Of a DNA stretch of 64,000 nucleotides, positions 1-7,376 are shown piece by piece; positions within the stretch are counted from its first letter, which is position 1; every line of letters begins with the position of its first letter. Source of the DNA: Flavobacterium sp. 9 (GTDB taxonomy: Bacteria > Bacteroidota > Bacteroidia > Flavobacteriales > Flavobacteriaceae). The notes below the pieces were generated by a model. It did no database searches and was not told where the DNA came from. It worked only from the letters and a program-made list of their open reading frames with translations. The DNA lies in the NCBI RefSeq assembly GCF_002754195.1, contig NZ_PEEU01000001.1:3534001-3598000 (forward strand). The letters are read 5' to 3'. Both the position numbers and the translations under genes were made by a program.

Positions 1-268
1 ATCATAATTGGCTTTTTTTCAGGCATAAATTCCCGCTTTTCGCTTCAATCTTTTATTTTTTAAAGAAAAAAATAAAAGGATTTCCACTTCAATCAGGGCT
101 ATTTTCAAGCAATTGGCTTCTTTTAAACATTTTGACAGGAAATTATACCAAAGAGAAAGCGCAAAGATTTTACACAGAGAAAACACAAGTTAGAAATAAA
201 AATCTGTACAAATCTGCCTAAATCCGCGTCATCTGCGTGCCATCTTTTAGCATAAGCCATTATATAAT
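1..268. repeat. Intergenic edge region with hairpin and repeat-like text
   Basis: No gene is visible. Positions 50-78 can fold into an AT-rich hairpin (12-nt arms around AAAG), flanked on both sides by CTTCAATC. Positions 150-250 carry the AATCTGCGTCATCTGCGTG-like wording that recurs in flavobacterial intergenic DNA. This is probably part of a dispersed extragenic repeat cut by the window edge; the repeat assignment is from memory, not comparison. Confidence 0.35.
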
Positions 269-1225
269 CTAGGTTTGTAAAAGCAAATTCTTTCCGTGCC
301 ATAAAACACTCGGATTAATCAGAACGATGCAAAAAACTCCCGAAACAATCAGAAATTTAAGCACATTATGAAGCATTAAAAATTGTTCTTTAGAATTTGA
401 TTTCCATAAATAAAGCAAGAAAAACAAAAGAACAATAAAACAAACATAAAAGTAAATATCCATATATCCCACATCATAAATATCAATCAGGACATAAACC
501 GGAATCACCGTTAAAAATGTTAGAACCGTAATAATTTGTTTAGAAACCGTTTCGTTATAAAGTATCGGAATTGTTCTGTAATCATTTGCCAAATCTCCTT
601 TCAGGTTTTCTAAATCCTTAATCATTTCCCGAATTAGTAATAACAAGAATAAGAAAACTGCATGCGCCGAAATCACGGCAAAATGACTCATATGATCTTC
701 AATTTCTTCAAACGAAATCTTATTGTAGAAATATAACAGAATAGCAAAAAAAGGCAAAACTGCCATAAAAGCTGCGGTTAGATTACCAACAATTGGATAC
801 TTTTTTATTTTATGAGAGTAAAACCAAATCAGAAAAATATATCCTGAGAAGAACAAAAAAGCACGCCACGAAACGATCAAAGCCATTAATGCAGCAATAA
901 AATTAAGCGTAAAATAAACGGATAATTTCGTTTTCTGACTTACCAATCTGTCCAGCATTGATTTGTTTGGACGATTAATTAAATCCTTCTGACTGTCGTA
1001 AAAATTATTAATAATATATCCGGAAGCAATCGTAATTGCCGAAGCAAAAACAATCAAAAACAAGTTGAAATCAAGTAGAATATCCAACGCTCTTTTTTCG
1101 GGAGCCAATATAAAAATTGCCGATAAATATTGTGCTAAGACAATAATCGGAATGTTATAGCCTCTTACCACAGAGAACAAACTGACAATTTTCATCATTA
1201 AAAGTTTGTGCTGTCTGCTTAACAT
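269..1225 (-). CDS. UbiA-family prenyltransferase (putative geranylgeranylglycerol-phosphate geranylgeranyltransferase)
   Basis: This integral membrane enzyme should transfer a polyprenyl group from its diphosphate to an acceptor. Bacteroidota members next to mevalonate genes are usually annotated as geranylgeranylglycerol-phosphate geranylgeranyltransferases. The 318-aa protein has about eight hydrophobic segments. It has the first Asp-rich motif NNFYDSQKDLINRPNKS, and a second conserved loop, KGDLANDYRTIP. Length is normal for UbiA. It is the last gene of a minus-strand run with DUF502, mevalonate kinase and diphosphomevalonate decarboxylase, which fits isoprenoid use. The first ATG (1225) is taken as start, though Met10/Met11 are alternatives. 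The exact acceptor cannot be read from sequence; heme or quinone prenylation are less likely alternatives. Confidence 0.85.
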   Translation of the reverse strand: MLSRQHKLLMMKIVSLFSVVRGYNIPIIVLAQYLSAIFILAPEKRALDILLDFNLFLIVFASAITIASGYIINNFYDSQKDLINRPNKSMLDRLVSQKTKLSVYFTLNFIAALMALIVSWRAFLFFSGYIFLIWFYSHKIKKYPIVGNLTAAFMAVLPFFAILLYFYNKISFEEIEDHMSHFAVISAHAVFLFLLLLIREMIKDLENLKGDLANDYRTIPILYNETVSKQIITVLTFLTVIPVYVLIDIYDVGYMDIYFYVCFIVLLFFLLYLWKSNSKEQFLMLHNVLKFLIVSGVFCIVLINPSVLWHGKNLLLQT

Positions 1226-1289
1226 TTTTTAATTTCAGTTTTTGAGATTGAGGTGTAATTTAAGGTTTTTTGTTGAAGGAACCTTAAGA

Positions 1290-1880
1290 TCAAAGTTTAT
1301 TTTTTAATAGCTCTTTAGCGCCAAAGCCTAATTTTCGGATACAGGCCAAAGCTTGTTTTTGAGTCATATCGACTTCTTTAATGTCTTTTTTCTCTACAAA
1401 AACAACAGAACCGCTCCACGGATTTGGAGCATCGGGAACAAAAACCGAAAAGTTATTTTCGTTTATTTGCTCTATAAGAAATGCAAATTGCCAACCTGCA
1501 TCTGTTGGAACCAAAATTACTTTTAAATCCTGATTGGATTCAAATCCCATTATGCTTTCATTCATGCTTTTCATAAAAGAATAACCAGGAACAAAGCTCA
1601 AAATTCCATCTTCCAGCTTTTGTATTAACTTTTGAGCATATGCAGTTCTGGCAATTAAGCCAGCCGTAAAGCAAATGAAAAGTATAATAACTATGGCAAC
1701 AACTTCTTCAATTGCTAATCCTAAAATCTTCACTTTCGGAAAGTGATTAATAATAGGATTGGTGATTTTTTGAATAATGCCAAAGCCTTTTTCTAAAAGA
1801 ACCAAAAGCAGAATTAACGGTGCTAAAAATAAAATTCCTCCTAAAAAAGTTGCCTTAATAATCTGTAAAATACTCTTCAT
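1290..1880 (-). CDS. DUF502 family membrane protein
   Basis: This 196-aa protein is of unknown function. It has two N-terminal membrane segments (about residues 5-30 and 55-80) and a soluble C-terminal part with the family's VPGYSFMKSMNE and VFVPDAPNPWSG stretches. Its length is typical of DUF502. The longest frame begins at a TTG at 1886; the ATG at 1880 is preferred because it begins MKSILQI and lacks only two residues. It lies between the prenyltransferase and mevalonate kinase on the same strand, so co-transcription is likely. No catalytic residues are obvious. Confidence 0.85.
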   Translation of the reverse strand: MKSILQIIKATFLGGILFLAPLILLLVLLEKGFGIIQKITNPIINHFPKVKILGLAIEEVVAIVIILFICFTAGLIARTAYAQKLIQKLEDGILSFVPGYSFMKSMNESIMGFESNQDLKVILVPTDAGWQFAFLIEQINENNFSVFVPDAPNPWSGSVVFVEKKDIKEVDMTQKQALACIRKLGFGAKELLKNKL

Positions 1881-1954
1881 ATTCAATAGGTTTTTAGGGT
1901 TAATATTTTTAGGAAAGTCTATTCAAATAAGGATCTTTTTAAGAAGATTGATAT

Positions 1955-2893
1955 TTAAAATTGATAAACTACTTCTAATTTGTAGTCTTTCAAAGATGCT
2001 TTTGCACGTTCTAAATCTTCGGTAAAACCTAAGATATATCCACCACCGCCAGAACCACAAAGTTTTAGGTAGTAATCGTTTGTGTCAATTCCGTTTTGCC
2101 AGATTCCGTGAAATTGTTCCGGGATCATTGGTTTGAAATTATTTAAAACGACTTTTGAAAGCTTTTTAGTATTTGTAAACAAAGATTTCATGTCGCCATG
2201 TAAGAAGTTCTCAACACAAGCGTCAGTATATTTTACAAATTGATTTTTAAGCATCGTACGGAAACCTTTGTCTTTTAGGTTTTCCATAAAAATGTTTACC
2301 ATTGGAGCCGTTTCTCCAACAATTCCAGAATCTAATAAAAAGACAGCGCCTTTTCCGTCAAAACTTTGAGTTGGAATTCCTGTTGCTTCAATATTATCTT
2401 TAGAATTAATAAGAATCGGAATACTCAAATAACTGTTTAAAGGATCTAAACCAGAACTTTTTCCGTGGAAAAAACTCTCCATTTGAGCAAATATATTTTT
2501 AAGTTGTAACAGTTTTTCACGAGTTAAATTCTCTAAAACGGTTATTTTGTGTGTAGCATATTTGTCGTAAATAGCAGCAACAAGAGCGCCACTACTACCA
2601 ACTCCGTATCCTTGCGGAATACTTGAGTCAAAATACATTCCGGTTTCAACATCATTTTTTAAAGTTGCCAAATCAAAAGCAACCAATTCAGGTTGTTCTG
2701 TTTGTAGCGTTTCAAGGTAAGATGCAAAACGTTTTAAACTTGCATTTGATGCTATTGCTTCTGCCGAAGGATCTTCGATTTTCTTCAATGCGCCATTGTA
2801 AAAATTATAAGGAATAGAAAGTCCTTTAGAGTCACGAATAATTCCGTATTCTCCAAAGAGTAATATTTTTGAGTAAAATAATGGTCCTTTCAT
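1955..2893 (-). CDS. mvk: Mevalonate kinase (GHMP kinase)
   Basis: The enzyme should phosphorylate mevalonate with ATP, the first kinase step of the mevalonate pathway in the cytosol. The 312-aa protein begins with the SKILLFGEYGI motif. It carries the GHMP ATP-binding loop SIPQGYGVGSSGALVAA (about residues 92-108), an SSGLDPLNS segment, and the C-terminal KLCGSGGGGYILGF motif. These are all hallmarks of the family. The gene follows mvaD on the same strand, separated by a 36-aa ORF. Phosphomevalonate kinase is a possible alternative, but overall motif order fits mevalonate kinase. A third GHMP kinase lies at the far end of the window. Confidence 0.88.
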   Translation of the reverse strand: MKGPLFYSKILLFGEYGIIRDSKGLSIPYNFYNGALKKIEDPSAEAIASNASLKRFASYLETLQTEQPELVAFDLATLKNDVETGMYFDSSIPQGYGVGSSGALVAAIYDKYATHKITVLENLTREKLLQLKNIFAQMESFFHGKSSGLDPLNSYLSIPILINSKDNIEATGIPTQSFDGKGAVFLLDSGIVGETAPMVNIFMENLKDKGFRTMLKNQFVKYTDACVENFLHGDMKSLFTNTKKLSKVVLNNFKPMIPEQFHGIWQNGIDTNDYYLKLCGSGGGGYILGFTEDLERAKASLKDYKLEVVYQF

Positions 2894-2929
2894 GTTTATT
2901 TTATGTCTTTCTTTATTTTATGTAGAAGA

Positions 2930-3040
2930 TTATTTATTTAATCCCTTTTCCAGAATCTCTCGAACTTTTCTTAAAATTACGGGGTTATTACATTCCATAA
3001 TCAATTTTGCTACTTCGATTTTTTCTAATTCAATGTCCAT
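2930..3040 (-). CDS. 36-aa small protein between mvaD and mvk
   Basis: A short complete frame starts at ATG 3040 and ends in TAA. It encodes a charged, helical peptide beginning MDIELEKIEVAKLIMECN and ending REILEKGLNK. The pattern (short acidic helix, then KLI-E-NNP-IL-KVR) resembles the small antitoxin-like proteins that flavobacteria often place before RelE-type toxins, recognised from memory. No toxin gene is adjacent; it sits in the 177-nt gap between mvaD and mvk on the same strand. It could be an orphan antitoxin or a remnant. No ribosome-binding site helps, as is usual in Bacteroidota. Confidence 0.5.
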   Translation of the reverse strand: MDIELEKIEVAKLIMECNNPVILRKVREILEKGLNK

Positions 3041-3070
3041 AATCAAAATTTTAATTAAAGATACGGAAAA

Positions 3071-4159
3071 TTATAATGCAATTGAACCGCTCCCAATTTC
3101 GTCGCAAATGTACTGACCATTCTGGCAAAATACAACTAATTCGTCCTGAATAAATTGAAGTACTTTTTCGCTAACGTTTTCGGGATATAAAACATGAACA
3201 TTTGCTCCGGCATCAAGCGTAAAACAAACCGGAATTTGTGTTTCATTTCTGAATTTCCAAATGGCATTTATGATCTGCAACGTGTTTGGTTTCATCAAAA
3301 TAAAATACGGCATCGATGTCATCATCATAGCGTGCAAAGTCAAGGCTTCGCTTTCTACAACTTTAATGAATTCTTCTAAATTTCCACTTTCGAAAATGGC
3401 AATTAATTGATCCAGATTTTCATGTGCCTGAGCAAAACGTCTTTCGGCATAAGGATGATTGTGCATTAAATCATGTCCAACAGTACTTGAGACTTGTTTT
3501 TCGCCTTTATCAACTAATAAAATAGTATCTTGATAGTTCTTGAAATTTTCATGGATTTGGTATGGAAATTCAACTCCAAATAAATCAGAGCTTCCTTCAA
3601 TATTTGCTTGATTTCCCCAAACAACAACATTTCCTTTTACACTTCTGCAAGCACTTCCAGAACCTAAACGTGCTAAAAATGATGCTTTTTGATAAAAGTA
3701 TTCTTCTGTCATTTCTGGATTTAATACTTTTTCTAAACTCATAAAATTCATTGCCAAAGCTGCCATTCCTGAAGCCGAAGAAGCAATTCCGGAACTGTGC
3801 GGAAACGTATTTTTAGTATCAATTGTAAAATGATATTCTTTCAAAAAAGGCAAATAAACTTCAATTCGTTCTAAAAACTTCTGAATTTTTGGTTTGAAAT
3901 CTTCTTTTGGTTTTCCTTCAAATAACAAATCGAACGAAAAACCATTATTGATTGGATTATCTCTTTTTTCAAAACCTAATTTTGTAATCGTTTTGCAATT
4001 ATTTAGCGTAAAACTCACCGAAGGATTTGCCGGAATTTGATTGTCTTTTTTTCCCCAATATTTCACTAATGCAATATTGCTGGGAGCGCTCCATTCAAAA
4101 TTTCCATTTTCGATGGTCGAAGTATATTTTTTAGGAATAAAATCAGTTGCTGTAAACAT
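3071..4159 (-). CDS. mvaD: Diphosphomevalonate decarboxylase
   Basis: The enzyme catalyses ATP-dependent decarboxylation of diphosphomevalonate to isopentenyl diphosphate, the last mevalonate-pathway step. The 362-aa GHMP-fold protein has the diagnostic SNIALVKYWGKKD and NPSVSFTLNN motifs near residues 27-50. It has HSSGIASSASGMAALA as the phosphate-binding loop and GSGSACRSVKG, which precedes the catalytic region. CFTLDAGANVHVLYP lies near the C terminus. It is the first gene of the minus-strand isoprenoid run and has a TAnnTTTG element just upstream. Assignment is confident. Confidence 0.95.
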   Translation of the reverse strand: MFTATDFIPKKYTSTIENGNFEWSAPSNIALVKYWGKKDNQIPANPSVSFTLNNCKTITKLGFEKRDNPINNGFSFDLLFEGKPKEDFKPKIQKFLERIEVYLPFLKEYHFTIDTKNTFPHSSGIASSASGMAALAMNFMSLEKVLNPEMTEEYFYQKASFLARLGSGSACRSVKGNVVVWGNQANIEGSSDLFGVEFPYQIHENFKNYQDTILLVDKGEKQVSSTVGHDLMHNHPYAERRFAQAHENLDQLIAIFESGNLEEFIKVVESEALTLHAMMMTSMPYFILMKPNTLQIINAIWKFRNETQIPVCFTLDAGANVHVLYPENVSEKVLQFIQDELVVFCQNGQYICDEIGSGSIAL

Positions 4160-4176
4160 GAATTATAAAATTTTGG

Positions 4177-4184
4177 CAAAGATA
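4177..4184 (-). promoter_or_regulatory. -7 element of the mvaD operon promoter
   Basis: On the minus strand this reads TATCTTTG, a perfect Bacteroidota TAnnTTTG box, 17 nt before the mvaD ATG. No clear TTG -33 element is seen at the expected spacing. Confidence 0.55.
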
Positions 4185-4198
4185 GTTTTTAAAATATT

Positions 4199-4271
4199 TC
4201 ACCATATAAGTAATAGCAGAAATTATAAGTTTGGCTTAGACTAAAATGAACTTACATTACTTATATGGTTT
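4199..4271. repeat. Dispersed palindromic repeat, copy 1 (ACCATATAAG family)
   Basis: Inverted ends ACCATATAAGTAAT and ATTACTTATATGGT enclose about 45 nt. A second copy with the same ends (AACCATATAAG, TTACATT) occurs at 26199-26280. It lies in the divergent mvaD/tspO gap. The two copies share orientation-independent ends and a common AACTTACATT-like inner arm. Confidence 0.6.
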
Positions 4272-4287
4272 AACCTTTCTTTTTAAC

Positions 4288-4295
4288 TATTTTTG
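4288..4295 (+). promoter_or_regulatory. -7 element for tspO
   Basis: This reads TATTTTTG, matching TAnnTTTG, 20 nt before the tspO ATG. The -33 element is not clear. Confidence 0.45.
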
Positions 4296-4315
4296 GAAAA
4301 AAAATCAGTAGGAAG

Positions 4316-4792
4316 ATGAACAAGACAGTAAAAATCGCAATCGCTCTAGTAATTTGTTTAATGGTAGGATATTCAGCAAGTGTTGTAACAAGACCAAGTG
4401 TTGAAACGTGGTATCCAACAATTATAAAACCAAGTTTTAATCCGCCAAATTGGATTTTTATGCCGGTTTGGACATTGCTTTATATTTTTATGGCAGTTGC
4501 AGCAGGATTAGTTTGGGATAAAATAAAAGAACAAAACGAAGAGGTAAAAAAAGCGTTAGGTTTCTTCCTGATTCAGCTGACTTTGAATGCGATTTGGTCA
4601 TATATTTTCTTCGGATTAAAAAACCCGATGTTGGCTTTCATAGAAATTGCACTTTTATGGCTGTTCATTTATGAAACGTATTTTAAATTCGTCAAAATCA
4701 ATAAAATTGCCGGAAATTTATTGATTCCATATATGGCTTGGGTTGCTTTTGCAGGAATTTTGAACGCCAGTATTTGGTGGTTGAATAGATAA
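4316..4792 (+). CDS. tspO: TspO/MBR family protein
   Basis: This five-helix membrane protein of the translocator/tryptophan-rich sensory family binds porphyrins and related ligands. The 158-aa length is standard. Visible family marks are WYPTIIKPSFNPPNWIFMPVW near residues 32-52 (internal PSFNPPNW) and WTLLYIFMAVAAGLVW. Trp-rich helices include NAIWSYIFFGLKNP, and the C-terminal NASIWWLN is also present. It is transcribed divergently from the mvaD operon and has its own TAnnTTTG box. No partner gene indicates the ligand. Confidence 0.92.
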   Translation: MNKTVKIAIALVICLMVGYSASVVTRPSVETWYPTIIKPSFNPPNWIFMPVWTLLYIFMAVAAGLVWDKIKEQNEEVKKALGFFLIQLTLNAIWSYIFFGLKNPMLAFIEIALLWLFIYETYFKFVKINKIAGNLLIPYMAWVAFAGILNASIWWLNR

Positions 4793-4851
4793 AATTTTTG
4801 TTTTAGGTTTCAAGTTTTTTAGTTTCAGGTTTAATCAATACATTTTACTTT

Positions 4852-5811
4852 ATGAATACATTCAAGGCTTTTGTTATTGTGTTGGTTTTAATTTCGTTTA
4901 AGGGATTTGCTTGCTTAAATGGAGATACTAAGGTTTTGAAAAATGGAGTTGAAATTTATTATGACGAACATGAATTAATTCCTGTTGGACATACGTTTAA
5001 TGTAGAGAATTTTTCAAAATTGATTCAGGATCTTGAAGATGAATACAAAAAAACAAATGACATTGATTATTTGTCTGACAAAGGATATGTATTAATTATT
5101 AGTGGAAAATATCAAGAAGCTTTAAAATTATATTTAGAGATTGAAAAAATAAAACCTAACCGATATTCTACGGCTTCAAATCTTGGAACTCTTTATGAGT
5201 TAATGGGAGAAAATCAGAAAGCTTATGAATGGATAAAAAAATCAATTCAAATTAATCCAGAATCTCATAAAGGTTCAGAATGGCTGCATTTAAGGATATT
5301 GGAGACAAAAGTTACAAAGATTGAAAATATTACGGGACAGTTTTTTATAAATGAGAGTTTTGGTGAAGATGCAATTCCAAAAACAAAACTATCTAAGAAA
5401 GAGTTAGAAGATTTAGAGAAAGCGTTGTATTATCAATTAAACGAGCGTATCACTTTTATAAAACCTAAAGATAAAGTTATTTCAATATTGCTTTTTGAGT
5501 TAGGAAATATTGCAATAATAAATAAAGATTATTTGTCTGCTTCTCAAATCTATGAACTTTCAAAGAAATATGGATTTCAAGAGGAATTGATAAACAAGAG
5601 AACAATACTTTGTTATGAGAAATGGGTGAATTATTATTCGAGTAAAGCTGAAGAACTTGAAATGCAAAAAGGTGGTTCATTTCGATTAGAAGGATATCAA
5701 ATCGATGCTGTTGTAATTAGTTTGATTGTTGTCTCTCTTCTTTTCCTGAGTTTATTAATCTATTGTATTATTCTTTTTCGAAAATTGAAAAAGGCTAATA
5801 TCTCAACTTAA
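4852..5811 (+). CDS. TPR-containing membrane-anchored protein
   Basis: A 319-aa protein with an N-terminal signal sequence ending near GFACLNG. It has a TPR-like region around residues 70-145 (YQEALKLYLEIEKIKPN then NLGTLYELMGENQKAYEWIKKSIQINPES). A second helical region holds a further possible TPR (IINKDYLSASQIYELSKKYG), and a single C-terminal membrane helix (about 288-310) precedes a short basic tail. The layout predicts a periplasm-facing scaffold anchored in the inner membrane. The role is unknown and neighbours give no hint. It is convergent with the regulator at 5829. Confidence 0.65.
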   Translation: MNTFKAFVIVLVLISFKGFACLNGDTKVLKNGVEIYYDEHELIPVGHTFNVENFSKLIQDLEDEYKKTNDIDYLSDKGYVLIISGKYQEALKLYLEIEKIKPNRYSTASNLGTLYELMGENQKAYEWIKKSIQINPESHKGSEWLHLRILETKVTKIENITGQFFINESFGEDAIPKTKLSKKELEDLEKALYYQLNERITFIKPKDKVISILLFELGNIAIINKDYLSASQIYELSKKYGFQEELINKRTILCYEKWVNYYSSKAEELEMQKGGSFRLEGYQIDAVVISLIVVSLLFLSLLIYCIILFRKLKKANIST

Positions 5812-5828
5812 ATTATTCGTTTTTTAAA

Positions 5829-6992
5829 TCATTTCGGCTGTTTTAGTTTTCGAAATTCTAAAGGATTAACACCTTCATGACGGCTGAAATATCTCGAAAG
5901 ATTTTTAATATCGGTATATCCGCAAACATCTGAAATTTCGGTAATTGATAATTCTGTTTCGATTAAAAGCTGTTTTACTTGTTTGATTCGAAGTGTGTTT
6001 ATTTCGTCAAGAATACTTCGTTTTAAAACCAATTGAAATCTTTTTTCCAGAACTCTTCGCGATAATGCCGTTGCATTTACAACATCGTCTACAGATATTC
6101 TTTCTTTATAATTGTAATAGATAAAATGAAGCGCTTTGCTTATTTCTTTGTCATTTACAGCCAGAAAATCAGTTGATCTTCGGGTGATTATTTGCAAATG
6201 TTCGACCTGAATATCGTTATAAATACCATCTTTATTCGCCATCATTTTGCTAAGAAGTTGTGCAGTTTCGAAACCTGCTTTTTCAGTATTTAAGGAAATA
6301 CTCGATAAAGGCGGATCGGAGAGATTGCAAATACTCAAATCATTGTCGACGCCAAGTACAGAAACTTGTTCAGGAACATTTATTCCAACCGCTTTGCAAG
6401 CTTCTGTAACATGTTGTCCCTGATTATCATCGCAAGTCATAATGGCGATAGGTTTTGGTAATGCCTTTAGCCAATCTGCCAATTGCGATTCTTTGTAACT
6501 CCACAATGGCGGAGTTTCTTCTTTTTGATGTTGGTAGATATGAACATTAAAATTAAATTCTTCTACTTTTTCGCAAAAACCTTCACATCTTTCGCGAGAC
6601 CAAACGATATTATCGAAACCATAAAATCCAAAGTTTTTAAACCCTTTTTCGATAAAATAAGAAGCCGCCATTTGCCCCGTTTCTTTATAAAGTCCGGTAA
6701 TATTCGGAATCCCAATAAAACGCTCATTTGTGTCTTGTGCAATAATTGGAATGTCTAACGAAAGTAGTTTTTCGAATACTTGTTCATTTTCAATTTGAGC
6801 GATTATTCCATTTGCGCCCCAGGTTTTTGCCCATGAAATCGCATTTTTTAATTCCTTTTTATTTCCGCTTACAATTGGAATTCGGCAAAAGTTAAACGGA
6901 CCAAATAGTCGGGAATACTTCGCAATTCCGTTTAAAAGTCCGCGTCCATATTCTTCAGAAAAGTTAACTAACAGTAATACTTTCGGTGTCAT
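5829..6992 (-). CDS. AraC-family regulator with periplasmic-binding-protein-like sensor (XylR-like)
   Basis: This is probably the sugar-responsive activator of the PUL transcribed divergently from 7377. Residues 1-275 form a LacI/PBP-type sensor fold; SVLGVDNDLSICNLSDPPLSSI is the typical sequence near its end (here SVLGVDND is the key part). Residues about 285-385 form an AraC double helix-turn-helix, with SVDDVVNATALSRRVLEKRF and LSITEISDVCGYTDIKNLSRYF (core ISDVCGY). The architecture matches E. coli XylR. The sensor ligand is unknown; the neighbouring GH2 enzyme suggests an amino sugar or oligosaccharide rather than xylose. Candidate binding repeats lie in the intergenic region. Confidence 0.88.
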   Translation of the reverse strand: MTPKVLLLVNFSEEYGRGLLNGIAKYSRLFGPFNFCRIPIVSGNKKELKNAISWAKTWGANGIIAQIENEQVFEKLLSLDIPIIAQDTNERFIGIPNITGLYKETGQMAASYFIEKGFKNFGFYGFDNIVWSRERCEGFCEKVEEFNFNVHIYQHQKEETPPLWSYKESQLADWLKALPKPIAIMTCDDNQGQHVTEACKAVGINVPEQVSVLGVDNDLSICNLSDPPLSSISLNTEKAGFETAQLLSKMMANKDGIYNDIQVEHLQIITRRSTDFLAVNDKEISKALHFIYYNYKERISVDDVVNATALSRRVLEKRFQLVLKRSILDEINTLRIKQVKQLLIETELSITEISDVCGYTDIKNLSRYFSRHEGVNPLEFRKLKQPK

Positions 6993-7110
6993 TTTATTAG
7001 ATATTAATTGGAATTGAACGCTTTACATTAAAATAAAATCTGGAAACAACTTATAATACACTTTGAATTCTGGAATTGTAAATATTCGCAAAATGAAGAT
7101 TAATTATCGC

Positions 7111-7257
7111 AAATATACCATTATCAATTAAAATACAAGTCTATTTTTGTTTCGTGGTTTTTAATAAAAAACATAAAAACGTTTTAAATATTAGTTTTTT
7201 TAACTCTTTTTTAAAGCATTTAATTTTTTTTACTGCTTTTGGTAAAATATACCATTT
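7111..7257. promoter_or_regulatory. Repeated AAATATACCATT sites (candidate regulator sites)
   Basis: AAATATACCATTA at 7111-7123 and AAATATACCATTT at 7245-7257 are the same 12-mer, 134 nt apart, in the 384-nt gap between the XylR-like regulator and the GH2 gene. The second copy is part of a TGGTA/TACCA inverted repeat (7240-7254). They are plausible operators for the adjacent regulator; binding is inferred only. Confidence 0.4.
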
Positions 7258-7305
7258 GGAGTTTTGTAGTAAAAAAATGATGAATTTTATTAGGTAACCA
7301 GAAGA

Positions 7306-7321
7306 TTTAAAACGTTTTAAA
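7306..7321. promoter_or_regulatory. Perfect palindrome TTTAAAACGTTTTAAA (candidate operator)
   Basis: A 16-bp perfect palindrome with a central CG, 55 nt before the GH2 start codon. A partial second copy, AAAAACGTTTTAAAT, lies at 7175-7189. CG-centred palindromes of this type are typical of LacI-family operators, yet the adjacent regulator is AraC-type, so the binding protein is uncertain. Confidence 0.45.
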
Positions 7322-7376
7322 CCTTAAATTTTGTTAACCAATACATTAATCTTTCGATTAGATTAAAAGAAAAATT

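Noticed and set aside
2892..3116. 74-aa plus-strand frame between mvk and mvaD
   Set aside because: It is antisense to the small minus-strand ORF and the end of mvaD, with low-complexity hydrophobic sequence.
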